Below, one piece after another: positions 1 through 10,195 of a stretch of 64,000 nucleotides of DNA. The position numbers and the translations under genes are program-made. The DNA comes from Pycnococcus provasolii (Eukaryota > Chlorophyta > Pseudoscourfieldiophyceae > Pseudoscourfieldiales > Pycnococcaceae): the NCBI GenBank assembly GCA_938743325.2, contig OW568877.1, forward strand, positions 62,001 through 126,000. The letters are read 5' to 3'. Position 1 is the first letter of the stretch. The number at the start of each line of letters is the position of its first letter. The notes beneath the pieces were generated by a model. The model did not search any database, had not been told where the DNA came from, and saw nothing but the letters and a program-made list of their open reading frames with translations.

Positions 1-3000
1 GCGCCCGATGTGCATCCGTCGCAGAGAAGCATATTCTCGGCATCACCGGCCGAGCCGCAAACTCGGCAGGCGACGTCGCCATCTTCATCTTCATCTTCAT
101 CTTCATCGTCATCTTCATCGTCATCGTCATCGTCGACAACGAAGTCCCGGAGGGAGCCTGGCGTCGTCGCTGTCGTCGTTCCAGCCGAGCTGCGACGCCC
201 GCCTCGCGCCTGATAAGGCGGGGTGTCCGGGAGCGCATCAGCGACTCCTGCACGACGCCTCATCATGCGGTCCAAGCCCTCATCACCTTGGCTTGGCATG
301 AGGGGGCGGTAAGGAGCAGAAGGAGGCTGCGACAATGAGTCGACGAAGAAACCGTCGTCGTTATCGTCCTCCTCGTCGTCGTTGTCATCGTCGTCATCAT
401 CGTCATCATCCTCGTTCTCTGCTTCGTCGTCAATGAACATGTGGCGACGATGGCGACGGGTACCCTTTGCTGCCCTTCCACCACCTCCTGCGGCCTTTCC
501 ACGACGCGCTGCCGTTGCTTGTTCACCACCGCCGGCGCCGGCACGTCTAAGACGCTTGAATGCACGAGCAGGTGGAGGCGACGGTGGCGGTGGCAAAGAT
601 GACTGGCGTGGCCGCGCTACGACAAGCGGCGATGAGTCGTCGTCAGCCGGCGTTGGCGGCGTGTCTGGCGCGGCTACATCCTCCTTCCCAATCCACGCAT
701 CAGCAGCTTTCGCCGCCGCGAGTGGATCCAAGTCTGCCCCTTTCGGCGACGGTACAGATTCGGCAGCCACCACCGGCAAGAGCCCCGCGTCAGCAGCTTT
801 CGCCGCCGCGAGTGGATCCAAGTCTGCCCCTTTCGGCGACGGTACAGATTCGGCAGCCACCACCGGCAAGAGCCCCGCATCAGCAGCTTTCGCCGCAAGT
901 GCATCCAAGTCTCTTCCTTCCGGTGGCGGTAAGATCGTCGCATGCCACGCGTCACCAGACTTTGTTAAGCTCACGAAGTCTGCGGATACAGCAGTTTGTG
1001 GCATGGGTGGCACCCACTCTGGCTCTTTTGCCTCCACAGCTGCAATCTCGCACGAAGGTGAGGCGGGGGGCGGAAGTGGCATGTCGTCGTCGTCGTCGTA
1101 GCCACCGCCACCGCCACCGCCGCCGCCACCGCCACGAGCATCCTCATCATCAGAAGAACTGGAAAGCTCTCGCATCACCCACTCAGCTGTCCGCCGAGTC
1201 CTATCCGCCGCCACCACTGGGCGATGAGGTGGTGGCGAGGGTGAGCAGAGATTCACCACTTTATCCGTCTGCTGTTGCTCCTTTTCGGGCGCCTTGCCCT
1301 TGTCAACACGTTTTGGAGCAGGCGCCTTGCCCTTCTTTGCTCTCGCGGCGCGACCACCAGCACCAGCACCAGCACCAGCACCAGTCGCACCGGACGACCT
1401 TCGCCGGATATCACCAAGAAAGTGCGTCCTCACAGATTCTTCAGCTTCCGGCGAATCCGTCCTACATAGCCTCGGTTTAATGTACGAGGGACCACCATTG
1501 GAGCTGGATACGCCGAGCATCGCCATCGTAGGGAATACGCTGGGTCCCTCTTCTCCTCTCTTAAGGCCAATCGACAGCGCAGCTGGACACCCGACATCGT
1601 CAGAAGCCGCTTTCAACAAGGCCTCAATCTGCGCCTGCTTTGCGACACCTGCGCGATAGTCCTCCACCTCCTTGCCACGCTCTAGCAGGTGCACCACCGC
1701 ACAGTTAGCCTTGTGTCGACCCGTTCGCCCGCTTCGCTGGATGCGCCTGCGTGGATCCGTGGTCACGTCGAGATGCACCACCACGTCAGCCGCAGGCAGA
1801 TCCAAGCCCTCCTCACCGATGCACGTGCACACGAGAACGTCGAGCTCGCTTTTCGCAAACTGCGCAATCACAGCCTTCTGCTGCTGGCGATTCTGTCCCT
1901 TTTGGCCAGCCGCCCCGCGCCCACCGCGAGGTACACGCCCGCCACGCCCACCGCCTCGACCTGCTCCCCCCGCGAGCGAGAAAGATGTGCCCTGGCCAAC
2001 AAATCGGCTGACACGCACGCCCGGCACCTGAGCGGTGAGCGTCATGACCGTTCGCTCGACCATCCCTCGAGAGTTGGCAAACACGAGGATTCCGCCCAAA
2101 TTGTCATCCTCCGCCTCGTCAGAATCTTCGTCATCGTCAGCGGCTGCAGCATCGCCACCACGTGCTAGCCGCCTAGCGCGCCTTTCAAGGTGTGCTCGAA
2201 CCATCTTGCAAAGTTCGAGCAATTTCGGTGTGGGCTTCGGTGCGCCATGCATCGAAGGTGCGCCTATTCCGGCGGCATTCGAAGGCCCTCCTTCATTCGC
2301 CCGTAGCCTCGCGTCGAGCGCATCTTCACTAGCCTTCGCAATCGCGGCGTCCGCGATGCACTGACGCCACGCACGTGCTGCGTTAAGAAAGTGGTTTCCC
2401 CAACGATTTGCTGAGAGCTGTGTCTTCCTAGTTGGAGTCATGTCGTTCAGTTTGCAAATCGCGGCAACCGCGCCCGCCCTCTTCACCGCCGCAATGCAGT
2501 CGCAGAGCGCGCCCGCGCAGGCGTACAGAGAGAGCACCTCCTGCTTGGCATTTTCGTTCCGCATCACACGCTCGTGGCAAGTCGTCATGCGTCCTGCAAG
2601 AAACTCGGTTCGCCAGCTTCCCACGACGAATTGCGTGATGCGATCTGCCTCAGTTGTCGAGCTGCATCCGTATGTCATAAGAGACGCTGCGATGACCGAC
2701 AGGCATTGTTTCAGGTGATGCAAGACCTGCGATTCGCCATCGAGATCGTCCATGTCGACATCTACGCCCTCACTTTCTCCTTCCTGTCCTCCTGCGCCTC
2801 CTGGGGGTGCGCCGCCAACGCCACCGCGCGGGTCGACGACGACGACGCGCTCATTTTTGTCGAAGACGTACGGCGCGACATCCTTGTCGGAGTAGCGCCT
2901 GCAGAATACCCGCCTAAGCGCGAGATTTTTGAGCACTTCGCGCACCTTCTCCGCCGTTGCTCCGGGAGTGGCGGACAGGCCCACAGTACGCATGGGATGC

Positions 3001-4302
3001 ACGAGTGTTCCGTCCGTTGTCTTTCCAGGCATAGGACGACCACGAACGAGAGCATCTCGCAGGTGCACGTACGCGTACTCGCCCGTCGCGCGGTGCGCTT
3101 CGTCAATCACAAAGAGGCAGACGCGTCGAGGTTCCAGCATTCCAGATCTGACGTCGTGCAGGAGACTCTGCGGCGTGCCGAACAGAGCTCGGCAACCGGA
3201 GCCTTCCTGGTAAGCTGCGCATCGATCCGCGATCCGCTCGTCGCCCGTCACGACGCGGCACGCAGACTTCTCCATACGAAGTGTCTTTCGCACAGCCTCG
3301 CACTGCTGTGTGACGAGCGGCTTGGTGGGAGCACAGAAGATGGCAATTCCGGTGGGAAACCACCGTTGGAAGTTGTACAGCAGGCTCGCGGCGATGAGCG
3401 TCTTGCCAAGCCCGGTGGGAAGCACGACGAGCGTGTTGTGCTCGACGCATGCTAAGCACGCTTTTGACTGGTACTGCCGGTACGCCTGCGTCTGTGTGAC
3501 GGGATGGTAGAAGAGGCGAACGTTGCGCGTGTCGAGCAAGGTGGCCCATGGCGAGTTGGGATTGATCATGGATGTGATGTTATCGTCGAGCGGTGTGCTG
3601 TTGTTGCTTATGGACGATGTGCCACGCTGTGGTGGTGATGGATTAGGGGAAGGTGGAGTTGGGTAGTATGATGGTGGTTGTGGTTGTGGTTGTTGTGGTA
3701 GTGATCTTGCGGCGGCAGCGTTGGTGACGGCGGTGGTGTGGACAGGGTGTGGTTGGAGTGGCTGCTGAGGACGTGGTGGATGAGGACGTGGTGGTTGTTC
3801 ATGCTGTCGCAGTGGCTGTGGTGGCTGTGGTGGTTGTGGTGGTGGTGCGTAATGTGATCGTTGAGGCGGCAGATGCGGTGTATATTGTGCTGGCTGTACA
3901 GGTCGTGGTGGTGGTTGCGGTGGTGGTATTCGCGCCGACGGTACTGCAGCCGACGACACCACTGGTTTTGGTGCTGTAGGCACGCGTGTCGGTTCAACGG
4001 ATGTCGCTCCCGTCCCAGACCACTTGGACGGCTGAACAAGTCGTAGCGGCGGTCGCGAAGCACGAGCTGCTGCAACGGGAGCATGCTGAGGCTGTTGCAT
4101 GGGCATTCGTGCTTGTTGCTGCATCATAGACGGAGCAGCATGTGGCGGGTGATATCCACCTCCCGAAGCTCCTACTGCTGGCGCCATCCCGTGGGCTGCT
4201 TGATGAGCGACGTGTGGCATGCTACGACCGCCTGCATCTGCTGCTGAAGCGTGGCTGGCGGCATGGTTCCACGGCTGCGGCGGCATCATCATCACCGCCG
4301 TG

Positions 4303-4341
<39 letters not shown>

Positions 4342-4748
4342 AAAGTGCTGTTGTGGTGCATCGTGTTCTGGTGGTAGTAGTTGTTGTGTGGAGGCACGAA
4401 GGTGTGCTGCTGCTGCTGCTGCTGGTGCGGCTGCTGCTGCTGCTGCTGCGCCACTGCGCCATGGGGAGGATTGCCCGCAGGATATGCGCCTGCGTAACTG
4501 CCAACGTGCTGCTGCTGCGCCCATCTCGCACCCGTATTTGCGTGCGCGTTCCAGTTTGCTGCAGGAACGTGCTGCTGCGCCGGCAAACTCGCGGCGGGTC
4601 CGATACGAGCAAAATCGGCAGGAGGAGGCAAGTGTGGAGGCTGCGTACCAACAGCATGATGATGAGCAGGAGCACCGCCATGCCTGCTGCTGTTGTTGGT
4701 GGTGGTGGCGTTGGCGGTGGTGGTGGTATTCTTCGCCCACGGCTCCAT
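1..4748 (-). CDS. FANCM: FANCM/Hef-type DNA helicase with PHD finger, C-terminus beyond window
   Basis: One open frame of at least 1,582 codons runs from the ATG at 4748 to the left edge with no stop. Residues 1-390 are disordered and rich in Gln, Pro and His, with several poly-Q runs. A superfamily 2 helicase follows: Walker A LPTGLGKT near residue 443, DEAH in VIDEAHRA near 547, GLSATPG near 590, a long insert, then the second lobe with CIGEEGLDLP near 977 and QRSGRTGR near 1003. Spacing and motif wording match FANCM/Mph1/Hef, which remodel stalled forks and D-loops in the nucleus. An acidic stretch with FIDDEAENED near 1437 resembles the region after the helicase in FANCM. Near position 70-17 (about residues 1560-1578) Asp/Glu repeats lead into CRVC and LLCDGC, the first half of a PHD finger, which is not part of known FANCM proteins. 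Whether the ERCC4-like nuclease region follows cannot be seen. The helicase assignment is firm; the start could lie at a later Met. Confidence 0.88.
700..960 (-). repeat. 90-bp in-frame tandem repeat in the FANCM gene
   Basis: Two almost identical 90-bp units begin at 700 and 790, and a diverged partial third follows from 880. On the coding strand each gives 30 residues containing PVVAAESVPSPKGADLDPLA. They lie in the linker between helicase and acidic/PHD region, so they are probably a length-variable disordered spacer. Confidence 0.85.
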
Positions 4749-4972
4749 CCCCAAGTTCCACAGCGACAGGTGGGTTGAACTGCGCGTGCTCGGCGCGAAG
4801 CAGGACCCGGACCGGGGGGGGCGTGCCACCGGAAATGGGGTTCCACGCTAGGAGGGATCCCCAAGCCTTTTTCCTGGGAGTGGTTTTGGGATTTTTGGCA
4901 ATGGGCGGAATGACCCGTGTGAATAATGGGACGACCGTTGGACAAAGTAGTGCTTAAATAAAGTACACCTCA

Positions 4973-5890
4973 TTACACAATAAGGTTTCTCGGTTCTTCG
5001 CGTGACAGCGTGACGTCCACGCCGCCGCCCTCCCGTGACGTCCGCGTTGCCACCAGTGTGCGTGCCACCTTGCAACGCTTCGGCGAGTAGTCATTGCCCA
5101 ACGCATCCAAACCAACCAAGTTTGCGCACGCTAAAATGCAACCCGTGCCGCAGAACGGGTCGACGATCGTGCGCGTCGTCGCACAGGGCGCCGCCTGCGC
5201 GGCGATATAGGCGCATATGTAGTAAGCCACCACGGGATCTGTACCTCGCTTCCACTCGCACGGGCCGCGCGTCAACACGTCTGGCATCTGGGCTGGGCCG
5301 CCGAGCCCGTTAGGCCTTTGGTGGAATGATGGCGCACCACGTGGACCAGAGCAGCATACGACGTGTGTGTACATGGGATTCATTCCCGTCGACGGCGTTC
5401 CCGGCGCAGACTTCAGCGCGATGCGGTGCCAGACGACCTTTCCGCCCGCTGCCCTTGCGCCGGCGATGACGTGGTAGGATTTGTCTACGTACGAGAAACT
5501 GTCGTCGTTGTAGACGACGCGCACGTCCGTCTGGTAGAATACCGCGACACCGTCTTCGGGCAAACGCGAAACCACGGTGGATGCCATGGATTCGAGCCAT
5601 TCGCCGTACGCTTCAGGCGACGGCGCTCGCCCGCCGTTCGATGCACTGAGCTCGGAGACGTCGGGTGCCGAGGTGACCACGCACGTGTGAGCAGGAAGTA
5701 CAGGTCTGTCGTCTTCGCTTGAGGCTGGTGCTGACGTGTGTGCGTTCATGAACGCAAGCCAGTCCTGTGTTTCTACGACCCGTCGCCCCGAAGAGTCCGT
5801 ACTGTTCTGGGGAGCGCCTTCCGCGTGCGCCATGGACACCCGAGTCCGAGTCCCTAGGGACCGAGTGACACCGAGCGATACCCGAGCCAT
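4973..5890 (-). CDS. Circularly permuted (beta-class-like) SAM-dependent methyltransferase
   Basis: A 305-residue product from the ATG at 5890; a later Met at 5833 is also possible, and the first 20 residues are Arg/Ser/Thr-rich like an organelle leader. The SAM-binding motif VDPFCGTG lies near residue 244, toward the C-terminus. A TSAPD motif lies near residue 71, where beta-class amino-methyltransferases carry the catalytic TSPPY. The order TSAPD, then YGEWLESM and a VVWHRI segment, then DPFCGTG, follows N4-cytosine/N6-adenine DNA methyltransferases. The loss of the PPY part of the catalytic motif suggests an altered substrate or no DNA amino-methylation. It ends 224 bp upstream of the FANCM start on the same strand. 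The fold assignment is good; the substrate is unknown. Confidence 0.7.
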   Translation of the reverse strand: MARVSLGVTRSLGTRTRVSMAHAEGAPQNSTDSSGRRVVETQDWLAFMNAHTSAPASSEDDRPVLPAHTCVVTSAPDVSELSASNGGRAPSPEAYGEWLESMASTVVSRLPEDGVAVFYQTDVRVVYNDDSFSYVDKSYHVIAGARAAGGKVVWHRIALKSAPGTPSTGMNPMYTHVVCCSGPRGAPSFHQRPNGLGGPAQMPDVLTRGPCEWKRGTDPVVAYYICAYIAAQAAPCATTRTIVDPFCGTGCILACANLVGLDALGNDYSPKRCKVARTLVATRTSREGGGVDVTLSREEPRNLIV

Positions 5891-6154
5891 GGGAGACACG
5901 ACGAGTATTACGAGTGTTTGCGATCGCCGGACGAACTTCGCCGGGACGGAAATCAACGGGACTGAATTTCACGAACCCCTAAACAAACAAAATTAAAAAA
6001 ACTACCTTAAAACTTCACATGAAAAATCAAAGTGGAAACCCCAACTGCCCCATGCAATCAAATATCTCTGACACGTGGCATTGCAGTTTCATTTTCCCAG
6101 TTTGTTTGTTTTGTTCTCGTGAATTCAGAAGCATCATTCTTGTTGTGTTTTCCC

Positions 6155-6589
6155 ATGGCTGCTGCCTTTCTCCTTGACAAAACGTTCCTGCAACTCAACA
6201 ACTATGCCGCCTCGAAACTTCACCAGTACTACAGCGAACACGAAGGCGGCGCCGACGAACATGCACGAGCGACGCGACGCAGACGTTCGAAGCCCATTAA
6301 ATTGCGCAGCAGGCGACGATGCCGCTCGCTCGAGACGCGCATTGTGAGCCGTGCCGAGCCGCTCATTGCACAGACGGGCAGCGGCGTCGAGTCGCTCGTC
6401 GAATTCTTCCCTTTTTTCGACGAAGACCAAAACGATGAGAATCTCGAAACGAATCATCCGACGACGAGGGCGCCCATGGTGCCCTCAGAGAGCCACTTGG
6501 ACGTCACGCTATTGGCAGATTCCAAGGACATCAAAGGCGAAGGCGAATTGAACGAGCAATGGGACGGAGACGTTGTCGCGTTAGCATGA
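6155..6589 (+). CDS. Small protein of unknown function, 144 residues
   Basis: An open frame from the ATG at 6155. The frame stays open upstream to 6032, but that part is AT-rich and reads like 5' leader. The product starts with a hydrophobic, aromatic stretch (MAAAFLLDKTFLQLNNYAAS), has a very basic segment of RRRRSK type near residue 40, and an acidic C-terminal half. No family was recognised. It is divergent from the methyltransferase gene, with 264 bp between starts. Codon use and GC content resemble the neighbouring genes, which is the main reason to accept it. Confidence 0.4.
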   Translation: MAAAFLLDKTFLQLNNYAASKLHQYYSEHEGGADEHARATRRRRSKPIKLRSRRRCRSLETRIVSRAEPLIAQTGSGVESLVEFFPFFDEDQNDENLETNHPTTRAPMVPSESHLDVTLLADSKDIKGEGELNEQWDGDVVALA

Positions 6590-7503
6590 GCCCTGAGGAG
6601 GCGCCGGCGACCGATGCAGTTGGCGCACGAGTTGACGCGGAGTTGTCACGGGGAAAAGTCCTGAGGAATGAGTGCACGTGGACGTGACATGGCTGGCTTT
6701 CTGATGAAGAAGTCGACATCTCTCTCAAATCACCAGCCATATAAGATGGAGCAACCAGATGTTTTTTTGTTTGTAATTTTTTGTTCAAAGACGAAGACGA
6801 ATACTTAAGGGTACAGTGTGTATGGCTGGGTATCCATGGCCATACAAACCTCCAGCAGGGGGTATGTGTATTCTTTCACACATACATTATTGGCCTCCAA
6901 GCAAGGGCAGTCATTCATGAACATTTATTTCAACCACAACAACCGTGGTACCACAACCCCACCTTGCAATGGAGGTTTGCAATGGGGAAGAACATCCAAA
7001 CCCCTACTCCAAACCCCTACTCCAAACCCCTTTTTTTTTTTTTTTTCCAGACTATAAGGTGGCCGGGGGCCTAGAGCTGAAACCCCCATTTTTTAGAGAC
7101 ATTCCCCCTCCTCGACTACACCACCCATCCCACCGAACTGCGAATCCACCCATGCCACCCACCCTTCCCCCACCGACCTGGAGCCCCGACCAACAAAGAT
7201 GTTGCCGGTCCCTCTCCGTCCGACTTGGAGACCCTCGCAACAAAGGCGCGATGAGCGGCAATGCCTCCCGACCTTGGCGCCGACCAACAAAATTTGCCCA
7301 CTTCCCTCCGACCTGGAGCCCCGATCAAAAAAAGGTTGCCGATGGAGAAAAAGGTTGCCCGACCTCTGGCCCCGAACAATCCCGCAATTTTTAAACTCCC
7401 CATGAAGCGCCCCCTCCACCGACCTGTAGCCACCGACCAAGGTGTCCCCATCCATCTGTCAATTGCCCAAGGGCGTTCAAAAAAAGGGGGGATGTTCCAT
7501 TCT

Positions 7504-7612
7504 TTCTTCGACCAAAATCTCCGTTATGAGGCGCCCCTCCTCCGACCAAAATCTCCGTTATGAGGCGCCTCGTCCTTCGACCAAAATCTCCGTTATGAGG
7601 CGCCCCTCCCCC
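7504..7612 (+). repeat. Short tandem repeat, about 36-bp units
   Basis: Three copies of CGACCAAAATCTCCGTTATG followed by AGGCGCC occur head to tail with small differences between copies. They lie at the end of a longer field of degenerate related repeats. Confidence 0.8.
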
Positions 7613-7646
7613 GACCTGTAGCTCCGACTTAGCAAATAATTAGGAG

Positions 7647-7901
7647 ATGCAAGAGCTTCCACCCCAAGGGGTTTCAGAATTGGGGTTACAAGAAGAAGTT
7701 CCTGTACCTAAACGAAGACAGAACAAGTTATTGAAGTATGTACACCATCAGACACATCCACCCTACATACAAAGAAAACTTAAAACATCTCAATTCAAGC
7801 CCATAAAAGTTCCCCTGCTAATTGAACAAGCCTCCCACATCCCTGATTTCCTAGGAGGAGCAGCCTGTGCTGGTAGGGGCGCGCATTGCTCGTGTTGGTG
7901 A
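7647..7901 (+). other. Unassigned open frame, 84 codons
   Basis: An AT-richer open frame with a Lys/Pro/Gln-rich product (for example PPYIQRKLKTSQFKPIKVPL). Its composition differs from host genes, so it may be a remnant of an inserted element or chance. No family was recognised. Confidence 0.15.
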
Positions 7902-8060
7902 TGCTGGATCCTGTCGGGCGGTGGGTATGATTTCTTGGCAGTGAGTATTGCTGCGCCTCCTACATTGTTGTCTATGGTGGGCGACGATTCAATGTGGTAT
8001 TTTCTGTGAATATGGGGAATGAAAAATTGTGCATTGGGTGTGTCATTGTTCTGGTGTGTG

Positions 8061-8513
8061 TCAGTGAGACATAGGACGGTGTGTGTGTGTTGTTGTTTGT
8101 GTGATTGCGTGTCGTCGTCGTCGCTGCGCTGCCGTTGTTGTCGGCGTGTGCGTTAGTGACGGCAGGAGTGGATCTGTGTGGGGGCAGATAGTTTGATCAC
8201 CTGGGTCAGCTTGAAAAAGTAAGCTAAAGTCTAACTGAACACCACGAAGAAGCTCTCTCTTCTTATCAAGATCTACACCGAACGTTGCCAACACGACTTC
8301 CCTCGCGTCCATGTACAGTTTTAGTGCAATCACCTGAACGATTCCTTCGGGAATCTTTGTGTATGCTCTTTTGCTTCCGTCGGAACTTTCGTACGTGCGA
8401 TTCGCGTTGTAACCTCTTCCACTCAGGCGAGCTCCGTTAAGACGAGGCCGGCCCCGGCCTACTCGGACGTGTCTGTGTTGACGCGTTTCAAGTTGAGGAG
8501 GGAAAGAGGTCAA
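8061..8513 (-). pseudogene. Possible coding remnant, no ATG at its start
   Basis: The open frame has a protein-like central part (IVQVIALKLYMDAREVVLAT followed by FGVDLDKKRELL) between low-complexity ends. It has no ATG near its upstream end, which abuts the GC-rich palindromic block, and its downstream end is a GT-rich simple sequence. It could be an exon of an unseen gene, a decayed gene or a transposon piece. No family was recognised. Confidence 0.2.
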
Positions 8514-8529
8514 CGCGAAAGGCGGCTAA

Positions 8530-8766
8530 CATGGGTCCCCATGGGCCCTCAAGGGGCCGCATGGGGCCTCGTGGGGCCGTAAACGGCCGCGTGAGGCCCC
8601 ACGAGGCCCCAAGAGGCCTCAGACCCCTCCAAGGGTCAGAGGGGATACCCGATGGAGAGGGACCCCTCAGACCCCTCTAGAGGCCTCACGCGGCCACAGA
8701 CCCCTCAAGAGGCCGCGTGAGGCCTCACGCGGCCTCTTGCGGCCTCACGCGGCCTCACGCGGCTTC
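8530..8766. repeat. GC-rich block of GAGGCC/GGCCTC palindromes
   Basis: About 240 bp built from short variants of CACGCGGCCTC and its complement, for example GGCCGCGTGAGGCC and CACGAGGCCCC. Many can pair with one another, so the block can fold into several hairpins. It begins with the perfect palindrome GGGTCCCCATGGGCCC-like start near 8532. Confidence 0.7.
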
Positions 8767-9087
8767 TGGAAGTACGCCGCGCCCGCGTGAGGCCGCTGTC
8801 GAAGAAGTAGACGTGCACTCTCGTCCTTGATCTGCTTCTGCATGATTTTGATGCGACAACGGTGACCGCCCTTACCTCAACGGATCCTTGACCGTACACA
8901 ATGACGTTTGCTGCGTTCTGTCTGCGTGCCTCCTGCTGCGTAACGCCGCCGCCACCATGACCCCCGTCATGGGATCGATCCTCCGAGGGAAGAAAGATAC
9001 TCCCAACCCCTACTCCCAACCCCTCTCCTCATTCTCGCATAGACTATTCTCGCGGGACCCTTTCTTTTTCCCAGGCGCATTAGCAAC

Positions 9088-10008
9088 ATGGCGCCTCCTC
9101 CGCAGCCGCAGCCGCCAGGTAACTCGCTACAGGCTTCTTTGCACCAATTCAAAACAAAACAGTCGCAAAATGCCACGCTCATGTCATCCATGTCCACGTC
9201 CACGCAGCAGCAGAATTCCGCCGCCGCACAAACGTCGCTTACAGCTGCGAAGCCGAAACCTATCAGGGCACGCGCGGCGGCGCTCGACGCACGCGCGAAA
9301 GAGGCGGAAGCGTCAAGAATAGCTGCCGTCAAAGTCGCACACAATGAAATACTTCAAGGCGACGCGTCGAAAGTTCCAATCAACATGAGACTCAAGCAAG
9401 TCACGGATGCCATCACAAAAGCGCCGAAAAGAACTCTAGACTACCAAAGCATACACGACGAAACCTCGCAGGACGTACGCAACGACGAAGAGCTGCGTGC
9501 GGCGATTAAAAGGGCGGGGTTCATCGTGCTTGACGACGCGAAGCAGACAGCTAGGTACGAGGATAAGTCTACCGCGAGATCCGCGCACGACGTGCTCCGC
9601 ATGACGAGAGAGAGGTTTCCAGCCGCACTGCCGCTCGACGAGGTGGCCAAGGCTTACGAGGGCGTGCTCGACGACGTCGAGTCGCTCGTCAGGGACGGGC
9701 ACATCTACCGCGTCGAAGGTAAGGCGTACGGCGACATGCTGCTATTCGCGACGGACGCGAACGCGAGAAAGGCGCTCGGCGACGAACTCCTGCCAGGAAC
9801 GCAGGCTATGCAGGAAGCCGTGGAGACGTGGCGGTCGATACAGGTTCCGTGGGAACCGCGGGCGTTAGCTACCGCGCTGCGCGCCAACGGACTCACGCCG
9901 CTCAGCGACCCCACGAAGCGCCAGCGCGCCTCGGATAGCGCGCCGCCGGACGTGCGCAAGGCGCGCAAGCGGGCGAAGAAGCAGAGCGCTCACAACATGC
10001 ACCTGTAA
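9088..10008 (+). CDS. GTF2E2: General transcription factor IIE subunit beta
   Basis: A 306-residue product with an ATG at 9088. TFIIE-beta partners TFIIE-alpha to recruit and regulate TFIIH at RNA polymerase II promoters in the nucleus. The N-terminal 90 residues are Gln/Ser/Ala-rich. The first winged helix covers about residues 100-160 (MRLKQVTDAITKAPKRTLDY is typical of the TFIIE-beta core). A second winged helix covers about residues 165-230 (FPAALPLDEV, then LVRDGHIYRVEG). The C-terminus is basic (RKARKRAKK), as in other TFIIE-beta proteins. Length is close to the usual 280-300. Its 3' end is 187 bp from the convergent dioxygenase gene. Confidence 0.85.
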   Translation: MAPPPQPQPPGNSLQASLHQFKTKQSQNATLMSSMSTSTQQQNSAAAQTSLTAAKPKPIRARAAALDARAKEAEASRIAAVKVAHNEILQGDASKVPINMRLKQVTDAITKAPKRTLDYQSIHDETSQDVRNDEELRAAIKRAGFIVLDDAKQTARYEDKSTARSAHDVLRMTRERFPAALPLDEVAKAYEGVLDDVESLVRDGHIYRVEGKAYGDMLLFATDANARKALGDELLPGTQAMQEAVETWRSIQVPWEPRALATALRANGLTPLSDPTKRQRASDSAPPDVRKARKRAKKQSAHNMHL

Positions 10009-10195
10009 AACAACGTGGTACCAAATTGCAATTTTACAATAGTCAACATGTGTTCGTTCAACGCGATAGCTGTAGGAGATGCTCGGCGGCGCTGTCAGAG
10101 TTGCCGTGGCACGCGGCAAGCACGTCCATCACGACTGCACGTTCGACATCGGGAAACATGGCGCTCAGGCTTTCGATGGCGTCACTTTCGTGATG

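Larger units (their letters stand above)
6590..9087. other. Gene-poor, repeat-rich interval of 2.5 kb
   Basis: Mixed composition. It holds C-rich direct repeats around 6999-7033 (units of CCAAACCCCTACT), scattered degenerate copies of a GACC..GAGCCCCGACCAAC motif from 7160 to 7470, a short tandem repeat at 7504-7612, an AT-richer open frame at 7647-7901, a possible coding remnant at 8061-8513 on the minus strand, and a GC-rich palindromic block at 8530-8766. A related C-rich motif (CCCAACCCCTACTCC) recurs near 9000-9026, 60-90 bp upstream of the TFIIE-beta start. No confident gene was found. Confidence 0.6.

Noticed and set aside
560-3455. Long plus-strand open frames opposite the FANCM gene
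   Set aside because: They are rich in Arg/His/Pro low-complexity and show no motifs, while the minus strand carries all helicase motifs in one frame. They are antisense shadows of a GC-rich gene.
3608-4084. His/Asn-rich minus-strand frame of 158 codons
   Set aside because: Shifted reading of the Q/P-rich FANCM leader; the correct frame is continuous with the helicase.
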